Positions 1 to 7,845 of a stretch of 20,471 nucleotides of DNA are shown here, one piece after another (the stretch's first letter is position 1; every line of letters begins with the position of its first letter). The stretch spans positions 1 through 20,471 of the forward strand of contig DATBLZ010000035.1 of assembly GCA_036555065.1 (NCBI GenBank), written 5' to 3'. A program made the translations under genes and the position numbers. The stretch comes from DATBLZ01 sp036555065 (GTDB lineage Bacteria > Pseudomonadota > Gammaproteobacteria > Steroidobacterales > Rariloculaceae). The notes under the pieces are model-generated. The model ran no database searches and was not told where the DNA came from. It saw nothing but the letters and a program-made list of their open reading frames with translations.

Positions 1-2
1 CG

Positions 3-1157
3 CGAAAGACGGCTGCGAAGCCGCAAGCCAGTGCTAAGGGCGACCGCCCGTTTCGCTTCTACGACAACCGGCAGAAATATCTCGCGTTCGTCAACACGAC
101 GAATGAGAAACGCAAGGTTGCCGAGCGCGCCGCGCGCGAGCTCGCGCAGCTTCGGCCGACACCGCCGGCGCTGCGCGTGTTCGACGCCGGCATGGGCGAT
201 GGCACGGTGCTGAGCCACGTCATGCGGGCGATGCATCGCAAGTTTCCGATCATCCCGTTCTTCATCGTCGGCAAGGAGATCAGCCTCGAGGACGTCCGCT
301 TGTCGCTCGAGAAGCTGCCGGACCGCTTCATGGAGCATCCCGCGAGCGTCATTGTCATCACGAACCTCTACTATGCGGAGGCGCCGTGGCTGCGGCCGCG
401 CAGCGTCAATAGCGCCGCGGCGCTCAACTGGCGCGAGGTCGCGCTCGAAGGTGCGTCGGCCTACGAGTACGCCGAGCAGCTCGCGGCGCTCGACTCGTTC
501 CTCGTCGACGGCTGGCAAGTCCGCTCGAGCGAGAAGACCGGCAATCCGATCTACGTGCGGCCGTCAGTGCTCGTCATCTATCGGCGCGACCACTCGTTCC
601 TACTCGATAGCGTCATTCCGAAGCCTGGCCAGGTCGGTGGCGGGTACGATCTCGCGATCGCATCGCAGCCGTGGCGCGCGCGCATGAGCGCCCAGTTCAA
701 GGTCCAGAAGGTATTGGCGCCCATCGCGCGGAGCCTTGGGGCGGCCGGGCGACTAGTGGTCGTGCAATCCTGCGGTGACGATCCCGCGCTCGAGCTCGTC
801 CGCAAGGTCTGGCCCGACGAGGACCCGTTCAAGGTCAATCGGCATGAGCTGATTCGCGTTCTACGGGATGAGCTTGGCCGCGACGCGCGCAGCTTCAATT
901 TCGTTTCGGGCTCGGATTCGAAGTCGATCTTCCGTTACGAGATGCACACGTTGCCGAGCGAGGTTCAACAGAGCATCGGCACATCGACGTTATTCGCGGC
1001 CTGGAACGCCTCGATCTACGTCAACCAGATCGAGGACGAGCGCCTCGAATCGGTATTGTCGAGCACCGACTATTTACGCTTCACGGCCGAGACGCTCAAG
1101 CAATACAAAGGCCTTTGGTTCAACGACGAGAGTTTCGTCGTTTCGCGGAAACAGTGA
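3..1157 (+). CDS. SAM-dependent methyltransferase-like protein, 5' end outside window
   Basis: The frame is open from the window edge to TGA at 1155-1157 (at least 384 residues). The first visible residues are a Lys/Ala/Gln-rich tail (roughly bases 3-45), so the true start is probably only a little upstream. A GTG at 177 would cut into the conserved core and is unlikely to be the start. The segment VFDAGMGDGTVL (about 177-212) fits motif I of class I Rossmann methyltransferases, and YDLAIASQPW (about 645-674) could be the motif IV region. I do not recognise the family or its substrate. The next gene begins 8 bp after its stop, and the genes that follow make SAM and remove SAH. This suggests it is the SAM consumer of the operon. 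The fold assignment is fairly safe; the methyltransferase activity is inferred. Confidence 0.65.
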   Translation, partial: RKTAAKPQASAKGDRPFRFYDNRQKYLAFVNTTNEKRKVAERAARELAQLRPTPPALRVFDAGMGDGTVLSHVMRAMHRKFPIIPFFIVGKEISLEDVRLSLEKLPDRFMEHPASVIVITNLYYAEAPWLRPRSVNSAAALNWREVALEGASAYEYAEQLAALDSFLVDGWQVRSSEKTGNPIYVRPSVLVIYRRDHSFLLDSVIPKPGQVGGGYDLAIASQPWRARMSAQFKVQKVLAPIARSLGAAGRLVVVQSCGDDPALELVRKVWPDEDPFKVNRHELIRVLRDELGRDARSFNFVSGSDSKSIFRYEMHTLPSEVQQSIGTSTLFAAWNASIYVNQIEDERLESVLSSTDYLRFTAETLKQYKGLWFNDESFVVSRKQ

Positions 1158-1165
1158 GCGATTAG

Positions 1166-2089
1166 ATGACCCGAGCAGAACTCTCTCGCGACGAGCTCAA
1201 GCGCGCCATCGCCGCGTTCGTGAGCGGCTATTCCATCGAAGTGACGCCGCACGACGCAAAGAACGCGGCCGAATTTCCGCACACGCTGAAGCCGGGCACG
1301 ACGGTCTATGTCGCGCATCCGCCCGGCATCGCCATCGACGCCGTCGTCGAGTTCGCGGGGCAGCTCAAAGCACAAGGGTTCGTGCCGGTTCCGCACATCA
1401 TCGCGCGCAAGCTCGAGAGCCGCGAGCAGCTCGACCGCGTGCTCGCCGCGTGCGAGAAGCTCGGCGTCGACGAGGCGCTCGCGATCGCGGGCGATATCGC
1501 CGTGCCGAACAACGCATTCGAGAGTAGCCTCGAGGTTCTTCAGACCGGGCTCTTCGGCCACTACGGGTTTCGCGAGGTGGGCGTTGCCGGGCATCCTGAA
1601 GGCAGCAAGGCGATCGGCGAGAAGCGCGTGGCCGAGGCTCTTGCGGGCAAGGTCGCGTTCGCGAAGACCGCGCCCTTCAAGATGCGTTTCGTCACGCAGT
1701 TCGGCTTCGAGCCGGACGCCGTGACCGAATGGGAGCAAACGACGCGCGCGGCCGGCATCGAGCTCCCCATTCACGTCGGGATGGCGGGCCCGGCGTCGCT
1801 CAAGCAACTCGTCAAGTTCGCGGCGATGTGCGGTATCGGTTCGTCGGCGCGCATGCTCGCGACGCGTACGGGCGCAATGGCGAATCTGTTGCGCACACAG
1901 GCGCCCGACGAGCTGATCACATCTCTTGCGCGGCATCGCGCCGCGCACCCGGACTCGCGCTTACGCCGCGCGCATTTCTTCTGTTTCGGCGGAGTCTTGA
2001 AATCGGCGCGCTGGGCAAATGGCGTGGTTGCCGGGAGTTTCGAGCTGAACCGCGACGCGACGGGATTCACGGTCACGGAAAACGGTTGA
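1166..2089 (+). CDS. metF: Methylenetetrahydrofolate reductase family protein (divergent MetF)
   Basis: This 307-residue protein should reduce 5,10-methylene-THF to 5-methyl-THF in a flavin-dependent TIM barrel, in the cytoplasm. Several family landmarks are visible: a Glu in SIEVTP (E25), at the place of the catalytic Glu; an AGD motif (D110) matching the RGD-like loop; GHPEGS, matching the HPE segment; and TQFGF (Q178), matching the folate-contacting Gln. It is divergent, because the usual N-terminal EFFPP signature is replaced by EVTPHD. ATG at 1166 lies 8 bp after the previous stop with only a weak ribosome site, suggesting translational coupling. metK follows after 29 bp. The methyl-THF it makes would feed methionine synthesis. 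The family call is good; the exact substrate is less certain because of the divergence. Confidence 0.75.
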   Translation: MTRAELSRDELKRAIAAFVSGYSIEVTPHDAKNAAEFPHTLKPGTTVYVAHPPGIAIDAVVEFAGQLKAQGFVPVPHIIARKLESREQLDRVLAACEKLGVDEALAIAGDIAVPNNAFESSLEVLQTGLFGHYGFREVGVAGHPEGSKAIGEKRVAEALAGKVAFAKTAPFKMRFVTQFGFEPDAVTEWEQTTRAAGIELPIHVGMAGPASLKQLVKFAAMCGIGSSARMLATRTGAMANLLRTQAPDELITSLARHRAAHPDSRLRRAHFFCFGGVLKSARWANGVVAGSFELNRDATGFTVTENG

Positions 2090-2118
2090 TCGTTGGGGCT
2101 AGTAAGGAGCAGATAAAG

Positions 2119-3285
2119 ATGAGCAAGTCATATTTGTTTACGTCCGAGTCCGTCGGTGAGGGCCATCCGGACAAGATGGCCGACCAGGTGTCGGACGCGA
2201 TCCTGGACGCGATCCTCGCGCAGGATAAGGGCAGCCGCGTCGCGTGCGAGACGCTCACGAAGACCGGCATGGTCATCGTCGCGGGCGAGATCACGACGAA
2301 CGCCGTCATCGAGGTCGAGGAGATCGTCCGCCGGGTCGTTCTCGACATCGGCTACGACCACTCCGACAAGGGCTTCGACGGGCACACGTGCGCCGTGCTC
2401 AACGCGCTCGGCAAGCAATCACGCGATATCGCGCAAGGCGTGGACCGCAAAGCACCCGAGGAGCAAGGCGCGGGCGATCAAGGCCTCATGTTCGGCTACG
2501 CGACGAAAGAGACCGATAGCTACATGCCGGCGCCGATCATCTACTCGCACCGCTTGGTCGAGAAGCAGGCGCAAGTCCGCAAGTCCGGCAAGCTGCCGTG
2601 GCTGCGCCCCGACGCGAAGAGTCAATGCACGTTCCGATACGAGAACGACAAGCCCGTCGGCATCGAGGCCGTCGTTCTATCGACGCAGCACAGCCCGGAC
2701 ATCAAGCTCAAGGCGCTTCAGGAAGCGGTCATGGAAGAGATTTTGAAACCCGTGCTGCCGAAGAAGTGGATCGACAAGAAGACGAAGTTTCACATCAACC
2801 CGACTGGGCGTTTCGTCATCGGCGGGCCCATGGGCGACTGCGGGCTGACGGGCCGCAAGATCATCGTCGACAGCTACGGCGGCTTCGCGCGCCACGGCGG
2901 CGGCGCGTTCTCGGGCAAGGACCCGTCGAAGGTCGACCGCTCGGCCGCCTACGCGGCGCGCTACGTGGCCAAGAACGTCGTCGCGGCCGGTCTCGCGGAG
3001 CGTTGCGAAGTGCAAGTCTCCTACGCGATCGGCGTCGCGAAGCCGACCTCGGTCACGGTCGAGACTTTCGGTACCAACAAGGTGCCCGAGGAGAAGATCA
3101 TCGCTGCGGTCAACCGGCACTTCGACCTCCGCCCCTACGGGATCGTCAAGATGCTCGACCTACTGCGGCCGATCTACCGCAAGACGGCGTCGTACGGCCA
3201 CTTCGGTCGCCCGGAATTCAGCTGGGAGAATACCGACAAGGCCGACGAGCTCAGGGCGGATTGCAAGGGCGTGAAGGCGGCGTGA
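2119..3285 (+). CDS. metK: S-adenosylmethionine synthetase (methionine adenosyltransferase)
   Basis: The enzyme makes SAM from methionine and ATP, releasing phosphate and diphosphate. The 388-residue length is normal. The N-terminal GHPDK (residues 15-19) includes the catalytic His. The signature GAGDQG is at 117-122 and the Gly-rich GGGAFSGKD loop at 260-268. ATG at 2119 is preceded by AAGGAG at 2104-2109, nine bases away, which is the clearest ribosome site in the operon and fixes the start. A longer reading frame upstream overlaps metF and is not credible. The kinase gene begins 4 bp after the stop. This is an ordinary, well-conserved MetK; its position between MetF and AhcY makes the locus a SAM-cycle operon. 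Confidence 0.97.
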   Translation: MSKSYLFTSESVGEGHPDKMADQVSDAILDAILAQDKGSRVACETLTKTGMVIVAGEITTNAVIEVEEIVRRVVLDIGYDHSDKGFDGHTCAVLNALGKQSRDIAQGVDRKAPEEQGAGDQGLMFGYATKETDSYMPAPIIYSHRLVEKQAQVRKSGKLPWLRPDAKSQCTFRYENDKPVGIEAVVLSTQHSPDIKLKALQEAVMEEILKPVLPKKWIDKKTKFHINPTGRFVIGGPMGDCGLTGRKIIVDSYGGFARHGGGAFSGKDPSKVDRSAAYAARYVAKNVVAAGLAERCEVQVSYAIGVAKPTSVTVETFGTNKVPEEKIIAAVNRHFDLRPYGIVKMLDLLRPIYRKTASYGHFGRPEFSWENTDKADELRADCKGVKAA

Positions 3286-3289
3286 CGTC

Positions 3290-4222
3290 ATGACGGCGCT
3301 CATCTGCGGCTCGGTGGCCTACGACAACATCATGGTGTTCGAGGATTCGTTCAAGAATCACATCCTCCCGGACAAGATCCACATCCTGAATGTCGCGTTC
3401 CTCGTGCCGCAGCTGCGGCGCGAGTTCGGCGGCTGCGCGGCCAACATCGCCTACAACTTGCGCTTGCTCGGCGAGAACCCGTTGCCGATGGCCACGGTCG
3501 GCCAGGATTTCGGGCCGTACCGCGACTGGCTCGAGCGCAAGCACATCCACACGGGGCACATTCGTGTCCTCGACGGCGTGTTCACGGCGCAGGCGTTCAT
3601 CACGACCGATCTCGACGACAATCAGATTACGGCGTTCCATCCGGGCGCGATGAACTCCGCCGAGCTCAACAAGGTCTCGGACGCAACGGGCGTCAAGATC
3701 GGCATGGTCTCGCCCGACGGGCGCACCGGCATGATCGAGCATGCCGCGCAGTTCGCCGAGGCCGACATTCCGTTCGTCTTCGATCCGGGCCAGGGACTGC
3801 CGATGTTCGACGGCAAGGAATTGCGCCGTTTCGTGGAGCAGGCCACGTGGGTCACGGTCAACGACTACGAGTGGCAGCTCCTCAAAGACCGAACGGGTTG
3901 GGACGCAGAGGACGTGACGGAGCGCGTCAAGGCGTTGATCGTCACGCGCGGCGCCGAAGGCTCGGTCATATATACGGCGGACGAGGAGCTCGAGATCCCG
4001 ACCGCGAAGCCAAAGGCCATCGAGGACCCGACCGGTTGCGGCGACGCCTATCGCGCAGAGCTCCTGCATGGACTGCTCCGCGACCACGATTGGGAAACCA
4101 CGGGACGGATCGCGAGCCTCATGGGTGCGCTCAAGATCGAATGTCACGGCACCCAAAACCACAGTTTCACGCTCGATGAATTCAAGCGCCGATACAAGTC
4201 GAGTTTCGGCCGATCTTTGTAG
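3290..4222 (+). CDS. PfkB-family sugar/nucleoside kinase, probable adenosine kinase
   Basis: This is a 310-residue ribokinase-fold protein. The first PfkB motif is the GGCAAN segment (G47-N52). The second is DPTGCGD (246-252), with D252 as the expected catalytic base and the anion hole formed by the GCG turn; most relatives have GAGD. It is placed between metK and ahcY. AhcY releases adenosine, and phosphorylating adenosine to AMP pulls the reversible SAH hydrolysis forward, so adenosine is the likely substrate. From sequence alone a ribokinase-like role cannot be excluded. The start is 4 bp after the metK stop, with a weak AAGGCGG upstream. The TAG stop and the last codon fall inside a REP-like palindrome shared with 17108-17132, so the repeat may have set the present C-terminus. 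Confidence 0.8.
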   Translation: MTALICGSVAYDNIMVFEDSFKNHILPDKIHILNVAFLVPQLRREFGGCAANIAYNLRLLGENPLPMATVGQDFGPYRDWLERKHIHTGHIRVLDGVFTAQAFITTDLDDNQITAFHPGAMNSAELNKVSDATGVKIGMVSPDGRTGMIEHAAQFAEADIPFVFDPGQGLPMFDGKELRRFVEQATWVTVNDYEWQLLKDRTGWDAEDVTERVKALIVTRGAEGSVIYTADEELEIPTAKPKAIEDPTGCGDAYRAELLHGLLRDHDWETTGRIASLMGALKIECHGTQNHSFTLDEFKRRYKSSFGRSL

Positions 4223-4240
4223 GAGCGGCTTCAGCCGCGA
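4216..4240 (+). repeat. REP-like palindromic repeat, copy 1
   Basis: This 25-base unit is identical to 17108-17132. It contains the dyad GCGGCTTCAGCCGC at 4225-4238, a six-base stem with a two-base loop. It overlaps the stop codon of the adenosine kinase gene and fills part of the 42-bp gap before ahcY. As RNA it would form a small hairpin between two genes of one operon, where REP elements often affect mRNA stability. Its sequence resembles REP families common in gammaproteobacteria. Confidence 0.85.
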
Positions 4241-4264
4241 TGTAACTTCAGGAGCACGATAGCC

Positions 4265-5692
4265 ATGAGCAAGAAAGCAACCGCCGCCCTCGTAAAGGTC
4301 CCGAAGGGCGATTACTACGTCAAGGACATCTCACTCGCGGCCGACGGCCGTAAGGAGATCGAGCTCGCCGAGCACGAGATGCCGGGGCTCATGGCGACGC
4401 GCGCGGAATTCGGACCGAAGCAGCCGCTCAAGGGCGCACGCATTACCGGGTCGCTGCACATGACGATTCAGACGGCGGTGCTCATCGAGACGCTCGAAGC
4501 GCTCGGCGCCAAGATCCGCTGGGCGAGCTGCAACATCTATTCGACGCAGGACCAAGCCGCTTCGGCCATTGCCGCGAAGGGCACGCCTGTCTTCGCGTAC
4601 AAGGGCGAAACGCTCACCGAGTACTGGGATTTCATCGACCGAACGCTCGATTGGGGCGGAGGCCTCGGGCCCAACATGCTGCTCGACGACGGCGGCGACG
4701 CGACGTTGTTCGTGCACCTTGCGCACAAGGCTCTCTCGAATCCCAAGGTTCTCGACAAGAAGCCCGAGAGCGAAGAAGAGCGCATCCTGCTTGCTCAGGT
4801 CAAGAAGTCGATAGCGAAGGACCGCAAACGTTTCGAGCGCATGGCGAAGGAGATCAAAGGTGTCTCCGAGGAGACGACGACGGGCGTGCATCGCCTCTAT
4901 CAAATGGAGAAGAAGGGCGAGCTCCTGTTCCCGGCCATCAACGTCAACGACTCGGTGACCAAGTCGAAGTTCGACAACTTGTATGGTTGCCGCCACTCGC
5001 TCGTCGACGCGATCAACCGCGCGACCGACGTCATGCTCTCGGGCAAGATCGCGGTCGTCGCGGGCTACGGCGACGTCGGCAAGGGCTCGGCGCAATCGCT
5101 GAAGGCGCAGCGCGCGCGCGTCATCGTCACCGAAGTGGATCCGATCTGCGCGTTGCAGGCCGCGATGGAAGGCTACGAGGTCATGACGATGGACGAAGCG
5201 TGCAAGGTCGGCGAAATATTCGTCACGGCCACGGGCTGCGTCGACGACATCACCGAGAAGCACATGCTGCAGATGCCGCACAATGCGATCGTCTGCAACA
5301 TCGGCCATTTCGACAACGAGATTCAAGTCGACAAGCTGCAGAAGTACCAGTGGGAGAACATCAAGCCGCAGGTCGACAAGATCACGCTCAAGGACGGCAA
5401 GAGCATCATTCTGCTCGCGCAAGGCCGGCTCGTGAATCTCGGTTGCGCGACGGGTCATCCTAGCTTCGTGATGTCGAGCAGCTTCACGAACCAAACGCTT
5501 GCGCAGATCGAGCTCTTCACGAAGAAGTACCCGCTCGGTGTCCATGTGCTGCCGAAGCTCCTCGATGAGAAGGTCGCCGCGCTTCACCTCGAGAAGGTCG
5601 GCGCGAAGCTCACCAAGCTCACGAAGGGGCAGGCCGACTACCTCGGCGTTTCCGTGAACGGGCCGTTCAAAGCCGAGCACTATCGGTATTGA
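4265..5692 (+). CDS. ahcY: Adenosylhomocysteinase (SAH hydrolase)
   Basis: The NAD-dependent enzyme splits S-adenosylhomocysteine into homocysteine and adenosine, removing the product that inhibits methyltransferases. The 475-residue length fits the longer bacterial form. The NAD-binding GYGDVGKG lies at 267-274. The N-terminal substrate domain has the ITGSLHMTIQTAV and NIYSTQDQAA segments, and the protein ends in the family-typical HYRY. ATG at 4265 follows an AGGAG ribosome site at about 4250-4254. Only 42 bp separate it from the previous gene and a REP palindrome occupies half of that, leaving little room for the SAH riboswitch often found before ahcY. fhs begins 3 bp after the stop. Confidence 0.97.
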   Translation: MSKKATAALVKVPKGDYYVKDISLAADGRKEIELAEHEMPGLMATRAEFGPKQPLKGARITGSLHMTIQTAVLIETLEALGAKIRWASCNIYSTQDQAASAIAAKGTPVFAYKGETLTEYWDFIDRTLDWGGGLGPNMLLDDGGDATLFVHLAHKALSNPKVLDKKPESEEERILLAQVKKSIAKDRKRFERMAKEIKGVSEETTTGVHRLYQMEKKGELLFPAINVNDSVTKSKFDNLYGCRHSLVDAINRATDVMLSGKIAVVAGYGDVGKGSAQSLKAQRARVIVTEVDPICALQAAMEGYEVMTMDEACKVGEIFVTATGCVDDITEKHMLQMPHNAIVCNIGHFDNEIQVDKLQKYQWENIKPQVDKITLKDGKSIILLAQGRLVNLGCATGHPSFVMSSSFTNQTLAQIELFTKKYPLGVHVLPKLLDEKVAALHLEKVGAKLTKLTKGQADYLGVSVNGPFKAEHYRY

Positions 5693-5695
5693 TAC

Positions 5696-7372
5696 ATGAA
5701 AGACGATCTAGCCATAGCGCGCGGCGTCAAGCTGCGCAAAATCGTGGAGCTCGCGAAGGAGCGCCTCGGCATCGACGCCGAGGATCTCGAGCCCTACGGC
5801 CACTACAAAGCGAAGCTCTCGTCGGCGCTGATCGAGCGCGTGCAGTCGCGCAAGGACGGGAAGCTCATACTCGTCACCGCGATCACGCCGACGCCGGCGG
5901 GCGAGGGCAAGACGACGACGACGATCGGTCTCGGCGACGCGCTCAACGCGATCGGCAAGAAGGCCATGATCTGCGTGCGCGAGCCGTCTCTGGGGCCTTG
6001 CTTCGGCGTCAAGGGCGGCGGCGCAGGCGGCGGGCATTCGCAGGTCGCACCCATGGAGGACATCAACCTCCACTTCACGGGCGACTTCCACGCCGTCAGC
6101 ATCGCGCACAACCTGCTCGCAGCGCTCGTCGACAACCATATCTACTTCGGCAACGCTCTGGGGTTCGACATCCGCCGGCCGATGTGGCGGCGCGTGCTCG
6201 ACATGAACGATCGGAGCCTGCGCAGCATCATCAACGGGCTCGGCGGCACGGCGAACGGTTTCCCGCGCGAGACGGGCTACGACATTGTCGCGGCGTCCGA
6301 GGTCATGGCGATTCTGTGCTTGTCGAGCTCGCTCAACGACATGCGCGAACGCTTCAAGCAGATCATCGTCGGATATACGCGCGACAACAAGCCGATCCGC
6401 GCCGAGCAGTTGAACGCACAGGGCTCGATGACGGTGCTCATGAAAGAGGCGATCAAACCGAATCTGGTGCAATCGCTCGAGCACACGCCGACGTTCGTTC
6501 ATGGCGGCCCGTTCGCGAACATTGCGCACGGCTGCAACTCCGTCATCGCAACGCGGACGGCGTTGAAGCTCGCCGACTACGTCGTGACGGAGGCGGGTTT
6601 CGGCGCCGATTTGGGCGCCGAGAAGTTCGTCGACATCAAGTGCCGCAAATCGGGCCTACGCCCGTCGGCCGCCGTGCTCGTCGGCACGGCGCGCGCGCTC
6701 AAGTACTCGGGCGGTGCAAAGATCGAAGAGGTCAATAGCGAGAATACGAAGGCCCTCATGCAGGGCTTGGCGAACATGGACCGCCACGTCAAGAACATCC
6801 GTGAGAACTACGGGTTGCCCGTGATCGTCGCGCTGAATCGCTTCGGTAGCGACACCGAGCGCGAGTTCGAGCTCATCAAGAAGCATCTCGGCGAGCAGGG
6901 CGTCGAAGCGCTCGTTTGCGAGCACTTCGCGAAGGGCTCGAAAGGCGCCACCCATCTCGCGCAGTCGATGGTCAAGCTCATCGACACGAAGCCCGGCAAG
7001 CTCAGGTTCGTCTACGAGGACGCCGACGAGCTCTGGAAGAAGATCGGCAAGGTCGCGAAGCATGTCTATCACGCGAGCGAGGTCGTCGCCGACACGGCCG
7101 TGCGGACCAAGATCGACAAGTTTCAGCAGGACGGTTTCGGCAACCTGCCGATCTGCATCGCGAAGACACAGTATTCGTTCTCGACGGATCCGAAGCTCCG
7201 CGGCGCGCCCGAAGGACACGTGTTCAACGTCCGCGACGTGTATCTGTCCTCCGGCGCCGGCTTCATGGTCGTGCTCTCGGGCGACATGATGACGATGCCG
7301 GGCTTGCCGAAGGTCCCGGCGTCCGACAACATCGACATCGACGCCGACGGCAATATCGTGGGGCTGGCCTAG
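5696..7372 (+). CDS. fhs: Formate-tetrahydrofolate ligase
   Basis: The enzyme uses ATP to join formate to THF as 10-formyl-THF, the formate entry point of one-carbon metabolism. The 558 residues are the usual family length. The nucleotide loop TPAGEGKTT is at 66-74. The family segments REPSLGPCFGVKGGGAGGG, HFTGDFHA and AGFGADLGAEKF are all present. Its ATG is 3 bp after the ahcY stop and has no ribosome site of its own, implying coupled translation. Many aerobic gammaproteobacteria do without Fhs. In this operon it suggests that formate carbon is sent to methyl-THF and SAM, with FolD supplied from elsewhere. It is the last gene of the run, and the next gene points the other way. Confidence 0.96.
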   Translation: MKDDLAIARGVKLRKIVELAKERLGIDAEDLEPYGHYKAKLSSALIERVQSRKDGKLILVTAITPTPAGEGKTTTTIGLGDALNAIGKKAMICVREPSLGPCFGVKGGGAGGGHSQVAPMEDINLHFTGDFHAVSIAHNLLAALVDNHIYFGNALGFDIRRPMWRRVLDMNDRSLRSIINGLGGTANGFPRETGYDIVAASEVMAILCLSSSLNDMRERFKQIIVGYTRDNKPIRAEQLNAQGSMTVLMKEAIKPNLVQSLEHTPTFVHGGPFANIAHGCNSVIATRTALKLADYVVTEAGFGADLGAEKFVDIKCRKSGLRPSAAVLVGTARALKYSGGAKIEEVNSENTKALMQGLANMDRHVKNIRENYGLPVIVALNRFGSDTEREFELIKKHLGEQGVEALVCEHFAKGSKGATHLAQSMVKLIDTKPGKLRFVYEDADELWKKIGKVAKHVYHASEVVADTAVRTKIDKFQQDGFGNLPICIAKTQYSFSTDPKLRGAPEGHVFNVRDVYLSSGAGFMVVLSGDMMTMPGLPKVPASDNIDIDADGNIVGLA

Positions 7373-7412
7373 CGTTCCGGCTGGGGCGCACCCCACCGCA
7401 GCGCCGCGACGC

Positions 7413-7829
7413 TCAGTTGCGCTCCTCGTCGTCCTCTTCGGGCTTCTCGCGGTCCACGATCCTCATCTGCACCACGCTACCGTCGGAGTGTCTCAGCAGG
7501 AGCTTATTGCCTCTCGTAGTGGCCTGAACGTCTGTGCCGAGCGGAAAGTCTTGGGACCGCGCACCTTGCCCCGGTACTTGCCCCGTCGTCCACTCGCCGG
7601 TGATCCGCTCGCCGGTGATCCGCTCGCCTTCGAGCGCTACCGTCACGCGGTTGACTGACACTCTGACCGGCTGTGCCTGGACCGCGCCCGCCTTGCGCAA
7701 TTCCACGCGTTCGTAGGTGCGCGATTCCGTGACGACCCCTACGTTGAACTCCACTTCCGCGGCGTAGCTCGGCGCGGTGATTGAAGCGAAAACAACGAAC
7801 CACGCGGTCGAAAGGATGCGGTGCGTCAT
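7413..7829 (-). CDS. Small exported protein of unknown function
   Basis: This 138-residue protein begins with a signal peptide, with a likely cut after YA at about residue 23 (SITAPSYA before AEVEF). The mature part appears rich in beta strands and ends in an acidic tail (REKPEEDDEERN). I recognise no domain. ATG at 7827-7829 follows a good ribosome site (GGGAGG on the minus strand), and the gene begins 16 bp after the SnoaL-like gene, so it is the last of three genes in one transcript. A 15-bp tandem duplication in the middle gives the repeated GERIT peptide. Its periplasmic location is inferred from the signal peptide. It converges on fhs, with 40 bp between them. Confidence 0.65.
   Translation of the reverse strand: MTHRILSTAWFVVFASITAPSYAAEVEFNVGVVTESRTYERVELRKAGAVQAQPVRVSVNRVTVALEGERITGERITGEWTTGQVPGQGARSQDFPLGTDVQATTRGNKLLLRHSDGSVVQMRIVDREKPEEDDEERN
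7593..7628. repeat. 15-bp in-frame tandem repeat inside a coding region
   Basis: The 15-base unit CTCGCCGGTGATCCG occurs at 7593-7607 and again at 7608-7622, followed by a six-base partial third copy. In the minus-strand gene this encodes GERIT twice in a row. The unit is a multiple of three, so changes in copy number would keep the reading frame. Confidence 0.9.
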
Positions 7830-7845
7830 TGGCGTCCTCCCGTGG

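Noticed and set aside
1729..2118. N-terminal extension of metK by 130 codons
   Set aside because: It overlaps metF in another frame; the conserved protein begins at MSKSYLFTSESVGEGHPDK with a good ribosome site.
4223..4264. SAH or SAM riboswitch before ahcY
   Set aside because: The gap is 42 bp and half of it is a REP-like palindrome; the expected riboswitch core was not seen.
4331..5680. Long open frame (449 codons) on the minus strand opposite ahcY
   Set aside because: It is entirely antisense to a well-conserved ahcY, has a biased composition rich in Arg, Leu, Asp and Val typical of GC-rich shadows, and shows no recognisable domain.
5689..6738. Long plus-strand frame within fhs
   Set aside because: It is an Arg-rich shadow of fhs in another frame, with no ribosome site.
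7382..7395. Hairpin TGGGG-CGCA-CCCCA after fhs as a terminator
   Set aside because: The stem has only five pairs and no T-run follows on either strand; there is not enough to call a terminator.
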